From Turritopsis dohrnii (lineage: Eukaryota > Cnidaria > Hydrozoa > Anthoathecata > Oceaniidae), in NCBI GenBank assembly GCA_027922465.2, contig BQMF02000097.1:372001-436000 (forward strand): a stretch of DNA of 64,000 nucleotides. The letters run 5' to 3'. The notes under the pieces were generated by a model that was not told the DNA's origin, did no database searches, and saw nothing but the letters and a program-made list of their open reading frames with translations. Shown here in pieces: positions 10,337 to 20,920 of the stretch. A program made the position numbers and the translations under genes. The stretch's first letter is position 1. Each line of letters starts with the position of its first letter.

Positions 10337-13300
10337 CGGTGTTTAAAATATCTGAAGGACAATGCAAGAATAAACAATGAGAAAAGAAGTAAATTTTTAT
10401 CATTTATTATTGGAAACTTACTGGTCCATTAAATGTAAATCCATTTATAAATTACAAACGTGGATTGCCATTAAATACAAAAGGAATTATCAAAAACGGA
10501 AAGAAAGGTTTGTATTACAATGATCCTCCAAATTCGCATTTCGTATGATATTATGTTGTAATTCATGATCAGAAAAATTATTCTCAGTATTCAATGATTT
10601 GTAAATAACTAGAGGCTAATACTTTTGTAACAGACCCTAGATACCATTGCCATCCGTAAACAGCATGGGTTATATTCCACACAGAATGGTTTCACATTGA
10701 CATCACTCTGATGTAAACATTGCGTGGACTTAACCATAAAGTTTTTTCTCTATTCCTTGGCCACCTCTGATGTTCCCGTAGTCGAAATACATAATGGCAT
10801 ATGGCATATACAATTTGTGCTGATTATCCTTGACAAGCATGCATCCCCAGGTTGCTTTTGGAAAAGATTAGCGTTTGGAACAGTCAATGAAAAGTAGCAC
10901 CGTGTTGTAGACCCCGAACAGCTGATTAAAAATTTATGGGATTTTTCATCCCTAAACATCGCATTACAGTAGGACACAAATGCCATAGTTTCCCATTGAC
11001 ACTGACTTTGATTTTATTTCTAAATCCCTAGATTATGAAAGGAACATTTATGCTTGACACCTGGACTAAGATCACTTTTAACACCTGTGTGGTCTTGGTT
11101 TCCCTAACATTTACATATTCTTGTTCACTCAAAGTTTTGACTCAAGTTGTCAAAATAAAATTTCTTTTATTTGAAGTTTTCGAACAAAAGCAAAAATCAT
11201 AGAATTTTAAGATTATAAAGTTCCGTTGAAAGTCAGTTAAAAAACAGGTCGAGAATCTAAGGTTAACTAAAGGTAACTTAGGCAACCCAAAATCTGTTAT
11301 AATGTTTTTTAATAAGAAACTACATCGAACTAGAAGAGAATATGGGTTTACTTAAACCTAAAATCTGCCTAAACGACTGTGGGAGTTTCGAATCAAAGTC
11401 AGTTCAATTTACGAAACATCGTTGCATTTTTTAATAACAAGGATGAAACAATTAGGGAAGTATTATTAATTTTAAATTCCTAACATATATCTGCCAAAAA
11501 ACAATTTGAATTCCTTGGTAAAGCTATTTTTTGTGATTACCCCCGGAGCGAGCGTAAAGCTTTCACGAATGTCAGTTTCCGATTTCTTTCATCATCATCG
11601 TCTTCATCTTCATCATCATCCAACTTACACGGTGGTATGTAATTATTAACTTCCCGTTGCAAAACATGGTATTGTAGGTGAAAGATTGAAGTTTTTTCGC
11701 ATCTTTTTCCTCATTTATTGTTATATTATGTTATTTAGGAAAGTCCTATGCTAAAATTAATTAGCCATTTTCGTATTACGTTTGTGTTTTTTAGTGAAAC
11801 GACAAGGATTTTGAAGCACAGGTTGAAATCTGAAATGTCCAATCCTAGTATGATCATGATCAATAAAACCTATTTATATTTATTCTTATTTTTTTCTGCA
11901 AAGTTTTTGGCTATATTTTTTGAATCAAAACACAGATTTCTAATGGATTGTTTGCTTTAATTTTTTTTTTTAAAGTTTGTGTTTTCTTTTCTTTCGCATG
12001 TCATTGTGTTTTCTTTTTCATTTGCATGTCATTAGAAAGCCCTTCTCTTTCTCTTTTTTTTGGTATAAAACGTTTCTTATTTTAACAATTATGTCAAACG
12101 CTGCAGTGAATAATTTTTTGGGTAGCCTTATTTTTGAAACACACTGTATAGTCCATAAGTGATGAGAAGAAAGTAATTAACTATCTATTTCATAGTTTGC
12201 TTGTGGTGTGTCAACTGAACCGAAACAAAGTTTCAATCAAGATTTCCACGGAATGGATAATCTTATTCATTTCCGCGGTGTATCTATCTATGTTCTCAGT
12301 CTATCTATTGGGGTAAAGCTCTAGCTTGTAATACCAAATTGTTGACAGGCTAATCTGAACCAAAAGTGTCTAAAAACAATATGGCGGCATGAAAGGTCGT
12401 GTCGTGTTCTGTGAGGGGGATCATTAAAGAGATTATATTACGCCAACAAGTAAATAAGTAATAATTCAAAAAATTTAAAGCTTCCAGTTGTCCAGTTGTT
12501 CCAACCTTCTACTTGTTCGCAGAACTTTATTTATTTCTGTCGGTCGGCCAGAATTCTTTGTCTTGTGACTATGATTAGATATGACATAGTCAAAAAATTC
12601 TGATGATATTTAAAACTTTCACAACATTGTCTATATGAAGTAAATGGGAACCACAAAGAGAATTTATTGACGTGATATTATCTGATTAATAACGTTATCT
12701 TTAAAATCTGATTACGAAGCGTCCATTTTGTTTGCGAAGGAGTTTTTACGAGCATGTTAAATTTATGAGCTTCAGTGTACGTAGCGAAGATCATAACCAG
12801 TATGAGGGTGTGAGAACGTTATAGATTTCAAAAAAGTAAATACAGTTGCCATATGTATATGTGGAACCTCAGATTAAGTTGAACCATTTTCCCTGGTTCG
12901 TTGAAATTGCCTTGTCACACTCTCTTAATTTTTCCGATAAGTGGAACATTCGCTAAATGGAACCATTTTTCTGGTCCCTTGAGCCCTATTACACCATCGT
13001 AATTGGAATGTTTGCTCGATTTTCAAATTTTTGAACTCTCAACTTCAGTCTAATTGTAGAAGAAGATGGAATACGTTCATCGATTTGAATGTGTCCAAAA
13101 AAAAAAAACAACAGACAATTCACTTTAAAACAAGCGTCCTTTGGCAAGTTTTTTTTACCAGAGACTAAAAAGTTTTAAAGTTCTTAGTGACTATTTAATT
13201 CAAAGTAAATCTCATAAATTAAAACCGTTCTGTCTTGTCTTCTGGCTTGTCTTATGTCTTATTTTCCCATCGCGAGCTCCCATCTGGAACCTTTTGCACC

Positions 13301-13849
13301 TGTATTTTTGGTTATTTTCCCCAGAACTGCATTTTTGATGAAATTAAAGTTTCGGGAAAAACTTCGGTTAAATGGAAACATTTGCTAAGTGGAACCATTT
13401 TTTTTTCGGTTCTTGAAAGTTCCTCTGATCAAATGGTTACTGTAAACGAATGTTACAGACTGCTAATGGAGTTGATAGAACATTTTAAAAGAATTTTATT
13501 GACATTTGCTTGGGTACTTGATCAGCTGACTTCTGTTTAGCATGATTAGGATAATTAGTCTAAGTGAAATCCTGATAGGCTTTGCAAGCCGCTCCAAAAC
13601 GATTTTTATCTTAGTTGTAATCAATTGTAGCATTTTTGTTTTTTTATGTTTCAAGGCTGAAATACAGTGTGTTTCATAATGTTGGAAATGGAATTTTTAA
13701 AGTTATTCTTTTAAATGAAAATACCGAATTTCAAAATAATTTTTACCTCGATAAAAAGCCATTTTCAAGTTCTTTCGGCTAGTATATTTTTGTGAAAAAT
13801 GAAAAAGTAATTTTTGACAAAATAAGGAAAATGTCTTGGAAAATGTAAT

Positions 13850-14020
13850 TAAATTTACATTATCATTTTAATGGATCAGTTTAAATTGTTTTAAATTGTT
13901 CTATTTATGACGGTTTTGCCCACGGGGACTATATCTCTATTTAATTCGCTATATGTATCGCTATACGTTTTCTTTCATTTCAAACAATTTAAACTGATCG
14001 ATTAAATGTATAATGTATTT
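13850..14020. repeat. Imperfect foldback element
   Basis: Arms of about 44 bases face each other. The left has ATGGATCAGTTTAAATTGTT and the right has AACAATTTAAACTGATCGAT. The ~85-base centre contains TTTTGCCCACGGGG, reminiscent of the ends of family A. Non-coding, MITE-like. Confidence 0.65.
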
Positions 14021-15033
14021 CAGCCTTTAGAAATAATATGTAATATGTAATATGTAATATGTAAATAATTTATAGGAATCTAAAAATAAAGGAAATGCAG
14101 TGAAATTAAAATGGCAGCATCATTTATTAAAACAACCTTGTTCCCAGGGCGTTTTATCGCTTTTGTAAAATATGAGGGACATCGGTGCGTACAAAATGGC
14201 CCGCGGTATATTCAAAGTGCTTTTTTGGACACTTTAAATTTATTATGCTTTCTTAATTTTACCTAACTTTTATTTGGTATTATGGGGATAATACTTTTTT
14301 GAAAAAATTGATCATAATCACGGGGGTAAAGCATCTATTTCAGGGCGTTCCATAATTTAGTGATTAAAAACCTTCTGATCGTAAACAAATTCTCCAAACA
14401 TATACTCATATTTATTATTTTTACTTTATACTTCATTATATTTATTCGAACTAACATGTGTAAGCATTGTTTTCTGCATGATTTAATAAATTAAATAAAT
14501 TCGCTCTTTGCTTTTTTGCTCTTCGCTCTTTTTCAATGTAATTCTGCAAAGGATTTGACAGGATAGCTTTTTTTCCAAAAACTGTACAGAATAGGGTTAC
14601 CAAAAGTTTAGGTAAAGCGGGATTCCCTCTTATATATTTTAATATGCGTATCGTTTGAAAATTTAACATCTGATTGGCTAGATTGATTGGTCTAGATACG
14701 TTTCGGTACGATACGTTAAAAGTTAAAATGAAGTCAACTTTTTCAATGTAGTACGCATATCAAAATCTTTGTAAACGAAGGAATAATTTTAAATAATTAT
14801 GCATGAATTTACTGATTGAATTTCCTTTCATCAATATCGTTCTAAAAGGACGTTTACATATGACGTATTTTCTCACAACATAAATAGTATAAGCGTCATA
14901 TTACGAAGTAAATGTCACTTCAGACTTGTTGTACTAGTAAACAGACGTCTTTGCCATCATTATAAGACAGATATGTAAGTTCCTTGTTTATCAGCATTCC
15001 CAAGTCATCACCAGATTGTACGCTTCTTTAAAG

Positions 15034-15205
15034 ATAATGGACTGTTATATGTAGAGCTGAGGGTTGCACCATGCTGATGTAAGTAGAAATAGAACAATTG
15101 AGAAATGATCTGGGAATGAACAGCTGTTTATTATTAATCAAGCGTAAAAACAAAGTAGCTAAGAAAACCGTTGGCTCCCTCGTGGAGATCATCTAACAAG
15201 GAAAC
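15034..15205. repeat. Dispersed repeat B, copy 1
   Basis: The words TGTTATATGTAGAGCT, GGGTTGCAC, ATGCTGATGT and AGAAATGATCTGGGAA occur here in the same order as at 19.06 kb, about 4.02 kb downstream. A third, inverted copy is at about 20.78-20.92 kb. Copies 1 and 2 share further matches downstream (CCTTGTCTAATGTAAATC at 16.07 and 20.06 kb), so the two copies may come from one segmental duplication. Confidence 0.65.
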
Positions 15206-15899
15206 TGCTGACACACATTTAGTTCATGATATTTAAAATATAGCAGTCTTTCCAAGCCATGGTTTACCTGCTAATTGGAACTACCTGCATTCAGTAGCAG
15301 TAAAAAATATCCATTAATTTTCAGACAACTAGGCAATCCTATACTTAATCAACTGCTACTTTCAAGTCGGCGTGCAAAATAGCCAACCATTACGGATGGA
15401 ATCCCAAGGACTAAAACCTCCCAGTTACTTACTTGCTTACTATGAGATCAAGTGCGGGTTGATAGCGTAGACCAACAATGTTCGGACAGCACTTTAAACA
15501 TTTTCGAAAATATTTCGGCATGATCAAGAAAAAGGAAAAGATAAATGCAAATACTTATATAGGTTTGTTCTTAGCACTTAATGCTTCAAGTAATATGCAG
15601 CCAAAAAAGGGTTGCATCAAAAAATATGGTTAACCTCAAACCCAGGGTTTCTTGCCTTATATTGTATATGTCATCTATCAAACAGGCAAAGATTCTGGGT
15701 TCGAGGTTGGTCTAGGTGCATGAAATCGAGGTAACTTGGAGCCACCGTCAAAAATAATATAAATACGTTTAATCACGTGACACCATTCCTTGGAGTTGTT
15801 TACTGATAATTTGCGTTCATCAAACCTTTGATTGTAACGCCTTATAAAAGTAATAGAACAAGCCATTAACTTTATGCTCATTAACTCAAAAACCAAGTG

Positions 15900-15995
15900 T
15901 GCAAAAGTAGAAAAAAGTCACTGAGATGAGGAGCACTTTTATTGAAATAGTGTGTACACTGTATATTCTCTTTCGCAGTGATTTTTCCCATGATG
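15900..15995. repeat. Palindromic MITE family A, copy 2
   Basis: AAAAAGTCACTGAGATGAGG, AGCACTTTTATTGAAATAGT, GTGTACACTGTATA and TTCGCAGTGATTTTT appear in family order. Confidence 0.65.
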
Positions 15996-16388
15996 TTTTA
16001 ATGAACTGTTTGTTGTGAAGACGACATCATGAAAAGAGTAAGAGGTTGTATATACGGTCAAACTTTTGCCTTGTCTAATGTAAATCAAGTGACCTGCGAT
16101 TAGAAATTGTCAATACTTTTACTTAAGAATGCAAGAGTTTTCATAAGTACAGGTCATTAGATTTTCATCAGACAGAGAAAAGTTCCACCGTATAAACTAC
16201 ACATAAGAGAAATTCTAGAGTTTTAGTTTAAACGCTGCATATCAGCCGACTTATTATTTCTTACTTCGTTTCCAATTGACAATTGCCATAAAACATTCTG
16301 CCTAGAGTTTGAATGATCGAGTTCGTAGCTAATCATAGAAATACGACAGCTAATCTATGAGCTAATCAAGCGTTCAGAAAACCAGAAG

Positions 16389-16508
16389 CCAGCGGGAACA
16401 AATGTTAGAAAATCTCTCCGAAGTAGTGCATTTCTATAGAAATATACACACAAGTTCAATAAAAATGCTCTTCGTCGCAGTGACTTTTTGACGATTTTGC
16501 CCAATGGG
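16389..16508. repeat. Palindromic MITE family A, copy 3
   Basis: Well preserved. AGTAGTGCATTTCTATAGAA, AATAAAAATGCTCTTCGTCG, GCAGTGACTTTTTGACGATT and the TTTTGCCCAATGGG end are all present. It lies upstream of the NLR-like first exon. Confidence 0.8.
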
Positions 16509-17310
16509 AAGTGTTGATATAATGTAGGCAAAACTTCAAGAGGATTATACATACATCCAGGAATGTCTGTATCTAGTCACGTGATCATCTCAATCTCGAT
16601 TGATGATCGATTTTGATAAAGTTGTATTTACACAAGGGCATTTTAGAATGTGTAATTACAGAAGTTTTGCTGTCACCATCGTTAAAAGAAATGTCTTGAA
16701 CTATTATAATTGGTGTAAGAAACACATAGAATATAAAAATGGTTGATTTGTAATGTAGTTTGTTACCCCAGAGTACTGCTGCATATTTAACCTCGTGAGA
16801 ACATACCTTTAACTATAATCATATGACCTTCTTATAACAACAACATTCTTGTGAGTTTCTTCAAGAATTGCTGAATAAACAACAGAACATTTCACGTTGA
16901 AGCCGAACGAGTTTATCTTGTTAAAACGAGAGAATGAAAGTAAGTTTTCGTTTCACATTCAGCATTTTAAAGTTTGGGAATTTGTAACTTTCAATGAAAG
17001 GAAACGATGACTTTCAGTTTACAATTTGCTCGATAATTTGTGAATAGTTTAACATAATATGTGAATGATCAAGTTCAAGCTCTTCTACAAATTTTTCACA
17101 CGTTCCGTCACCCATAAGTACTGATAGCTACATACCATTAAATGCAAATCGTCTTTCGTTTTACTTTGTATTAGTTAATCTTTGATTTTCATTCAACTAA
17201 GGTACAAACCACACCACACCACTTTCAACATCTCTGGTCTCACTGTCTAACTGCAAAATGGCAACCAATTCATCAGTAGCAACAACAAAAACAGTAAGTA
17301 CTTGTACCTT

Positions 17311-17436
17311 ATGATACCTTACGATACCTTACGATACCTTATGATACCTTATGATACCTTATGATACCTTACGATACCTTACGATACCTTATGATACCTT
17401 ATGATACCTTATGATACCTTATGATACCTTATGATA
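17311..17436 (+). repeat. 10-bp minisatellite (ATGATACCTT/ACGATACCTT)
   Basis: Twelve uninterrupted 10-base units plus a partial one, differing only by ATG or ACG at the start. They begin 17 bases after the donor of NLR-like exon 1. Confidence 0.95.
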
Positions 17437-17654
17437 TGAACTTAACAAGAAAATTTCCGCATCAGCCCTTGAGAAAATTGCTTTAGGCTGTTTTTTAAGA
17501 TATCTGAATGACTTGTGCACTGACTAATGACTTGATACAGTCTAGAATTCATCAAATTACTCCCTTCTTTAATTTATGAAACTTAATCTTGACAGCTTTT
17601 CAATTCACTATGATGTTTCAGGGCCAGAAAAACAGTTCACCAATATCTTGCCCA

Positions 17655-18015
17655 TGATGTTTATTCATGAAAATTGAAGATTTTTCGAAATTTGGTCGAA
17701 ATTTTGCCCAAATCGTCCAATTTTAGTCAAATCTGACAAAATGACTGTCAAATTTGAAATCAGCACCTTTCAATTGTAATCCATGCAAAATTTCATGAAA
17801 TTTGAAGAACTTTCAAAATTTGGTCCAAATTTGGCCCAAATTGTCCAATTTTAGTCAAATCTGACAAAATGATTGCCAGAATTGAAATCAGCACTTTTCA
17901 ATTACAATCCATGCAAAATTTCAAGAAATTTGAAGAACTTTCGAAATTTGGTCCAAATTTGGCCCAAAGTGTCCAATTTTAGTCAAGTCTGAATTGCCGA
18001 ATTTTAGTCAAACCT
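17655..18015 (+). repeat. 128-bp tandem repeat, about 2.7 units
   Basis: The word TTGAAGA(T/A) recurs at about 17673, 17801 and 17929, a period of 128. Each unit contains AAATTTGGTC, GTCCAATTTTAGTCAA and AATCAGCAC. It lies inside the long intron of the NLR-like gene. Confidence 0.8.
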
Positions 18016-18225
18016 GTCCTAAATTCCTAGCATAGGTCAGTCATTAACTTTTCTGAAAAAACAAGCAATCCGTAATCCGAACGGACTTTCCGAAAACGAC
18101 GAAAAACTGTGACAGAGATAGATAGAATGTGTAAACCAAACAATTTCTTACGCTATAAGCGCAGAAATTGAAAAATCACAAGCTCATTTTCTTGCCCTAT
18201 TTGAAACAGCTTTAAAAATGATGAA

Positions 18226-18551
18226 AATTTTCAAAAAATCATCTTTCGTTCTTGAGATATTGCCATTTAAAGTTTTTTCCAAAACATGATCTCCATGGCA
18301 ACGTGGCAATGGTAAATCTCCATTTGTAGCTTTGTCAGCAAAAAACAGAAAAGACCTGGTAACAAGCCAGGGTAACTATGGCAGCGATTATTTTTAGTGA
18401 CTAGGTGTACATACAAAATTTAAGCACTTATGTTTTTTGAGTTACTTCTTTTTGAGCATTGTGATGTCACGTTGCCATGGAGATCAAGTATTGAGGAAAA
18501 ACTTTAAATGGCAATATCTCTGGAACGACAAAAGATTTTTTGAAAATTCCG
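18226..18551. repeat. Long-armed foldback element in NLR-like intron
   Basis: Arms of about 80 bases. CATTTAAAGTTTTTTCC and ATCTCCATGGCAACGTGG at 18266-18306 are mirrored by CACGTTGCCATGGAGATC and AAAAACTTTAAATGGCAAT at 18468-18515. The outer parts also pair (TTCAAAAAATC with GATTTTTTGAA). MITE-like and non-coding. Confidence 0.75.
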
Positions 18552-19054
18552 AAGCCGACTTTCGTCACTTTGAAATTCTTCCAAATGATATTAACAAATC
18601 AATTTTCATTTTTTGAGTTTAGTGCCCCTTTAACACGAGCTTATATTCAATCTTCTACCATGAGCACTTTCATGTATACGACAGGTGATGGAGGGAATAC
18701 GAATAGGAATAGGTATAGAATAGGTTATCAGGTCTATATCAGAGAAAAATTGACGTCACACAGTATTGCGCACGCGCATAAGCTTGATTTTCATGAATTT
18801 TAATTCATCGAAACTTTAAGGAACTGCAAGGTCGTTTTCTGAAAAATATCAAATTAAAGTAAAAAAAACAAAACAAAAAAACAAAAACAAAAACAAAATG
18901 CTTTAACCAAAATCTCCAAAATTATTCAGCACATTTTACAACTTTTTCAGTCATTTTAATGATATCTCCGATTAACTTATCGCTGCTATAGATCATCAAA
19001 CAGTTTCGATCGTATTAATAATTGTCTACAGATTATTGTAAATTGAAATACTTT

Positions 19055-19220
19055 AAAGATAATGACCTGTTATATGTAGAGCTAAGGGTTGCACTATGCT
19101 GATGTCAGTAGAAATTGAACAATTTAGAAATGATCTGGGAACGAGCAGTTGGTTATTGTTAACAAGGCGCTCAAACAAAATGAAAAATGATTGGATTATC
19201 TCACAAGAAAACTGCTGACA
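19055..19220. repeat. Dispersed repeat B, copy 2
   Basis: It repeats the word order of 15034-15205 with about 85-90% identity by eye. It lies in the NLR-like intron. Confidence 0.65.
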
Positions 19221-20375
19221 CACTTTTTTCTCGACCTTGATAGTTATCTTTATCTTTAATGGAAGAGAAAAACTATTGCAGTTCAGTTTAAGTAATGACG
19301 TTTGTTTTCTTTTTTTTTGTTCTTTATATGTTACAAAAAGAAAATTCGATGTATCCACGGTTTCACATTACGCATATTTATTTTACTTGCAGCAAAATAG
19401 TTTTTCTGATGTTTATCAGCTAAGCCTTATTCACACTAAAGCTTATTCACTCTAAATGTGTAATGGTGTTACTGTAACTTTGGCCTAGGAGAGCTACCAA
19501 AGTTTTACGCGGGAGTTTCAGGTGAACGAGTGCATCTATTTGGTAGCTAAAATTGTTAAATTGATACCTAGAAAATCTTCTTCCTCCCAACAACACTACA
19601 TCGTTAGCATCGTTGGTATCATTTGGACCTAATTTCGAAAATGTTTCATTTTCATAAAATCTTGCATTTTCTACAATTAGGGGAATTCAGAAAAATGTTT
19701 TGTTTACACTTTTTTTGTTTATATACAACTTGAAATGTTCTTGAATTTTTCCCAACAAAGTCATTAGAAACTTTACATCAACTCTTGAAATAAGCGTGCA
19801 AAGTAATGTTTCTTTTGATACAATATAAGATCTCTAAGGTAACTGTTGAGTCAAACAGTTTTGAAAAAGTGTCATAAGTAATTTACAGGCTCTTTGAATT
19901 TACGAATCTGCCTAATTGGAAGATGCTGATTTCGAATTTGTGTGCCATTCTTTAGATTTAGTTAAAATTGGATAACTCCTGCCAAATTTGGGTTTTCAAT
20001 AATTCGTCAATGTTTCTAAAAGTTTTACCTACTTAATTGTAGTCTATATGGTCGAACTTCGCCTTGTCTAATGTAAATCTAATGACCTACACTTACGAAA
20101 AAATTATCTCTTAAAATCATAAAATTGTTTTTATTAACCTGTTATTGTTCAACATTACCGAAACTTGTTATGCAATTATGACGTTTTTAATTAAAACAAA
20201 AATGACCATCGCAATATGATAACCACTTGAAATCTCATTTAGCACGCCTTTCAATGACAATAATACACATGGAAACTACAAATATTTTGGTGAGGCAAAA
20301 TTTCTTGCAGATGTTACAAAAAGTATATTTCTTACCGATTCATACGATGGAAACTGTGAAAACTTCAAGGAGGGC

Positions 20376-20480
20376 TAATCGTAAAGTCACTGCGACAAAG
20401 AGCACTTTCATTGAGATAGTGTCTTTATTTCTATAGAAATCTACTCCTTCGTGGTGATTTTATAACGATTTCCATCGGTA
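20376..20480. repeat. Palindromic MITE family A, copy 4
   Basis: GTAAAGTCACTGCGACAAAG, AGCACTTTCATTGAGATAGT, TTTATTTCTATAGAAATC and CTCCTTCGTGGTGATTTTAT in family order, inside the NLR-like intron. Confidence 0.75.
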
Positions 20481-20779
20481 AAAATGTCCACAAAACTGTT
20501 AGAAATGCAAAACGGTGAAGAAGCAGTAAACAACTACAACTCTTTTGGAGCCCGAATTTAAATAAAGTTTAAACAAAATACAAGATAAAATAAATGCAGA
20601 CATCTAGAGTTGGTTTGCTTTTCTTTTACCACACGCTGTTTCGAAACTAAATTGCTCGTTATTTACCGTGTCAACAAAAATTCAAAATAAACAATCAAGT
20701 TGTTGTTGTAAAAAGTAAACAGAGAATTTTGAATAAAGTTTTCAAAACATTTTCATGAAAATTTCTACATACCCTAAAC

Positions 20780-20920
20780 CACGCTGCTCCGCGCTGCCTG
20801 TCTTGTGAAATAATCTCCACGAGAGAGCCAATCCTTTTTTACTTTGTTTGAGCACATCGTAAATAATAAACAGTTTCATTTCTTTCAGCATAGAGCAACC
20901 TTCATATAATATATATATAT
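20780..20920. repeat. Dispersed repeat B, inverted partial copy
   Basis: On the minus strand it reads GGTTGCTCTATGCTGAAAG, AAACTGTTTATTATTTA and GGCTCTCGTGGAGAT, matching parts of the repeat at 15.09-15.2 kb. It is followed by an (AT)n run. Confidence 0.5.

Larger units (their letters stand above)
10337..17257. other. Long gene-poor stretch
   Basis: About 6.9 kb between the receptor stop and the first exon of the NLR-like gene. It contains the repeats listed separately (foldback at 13.85 kb, dispersed repeat at 15.03 kb, family A copies at 15.9 and 16.4 kb). There is also a short TAATATG tandem at 14034-14062 and repeated words such as AAGTGGAACCATTTTT around 12.9-13.4 kb. ORFs in it (for example 10750-10986 minus) do not match a family I recognise and have no convincing splice context. 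Confidence 0.4.

Noticed and set aside
10750..10986. A cysteine-containing minus-strand ORF of 78 codons.
   Set aside because: No domain spacing I recognise, no splice partners, and an equally open plus-strand frame overlaps it.
17311..17436. The 10-bp array as a CRISPR or other spacer array.
   Set aside because: Units are contiguous with no spacers, and the genome is eukaryotic.
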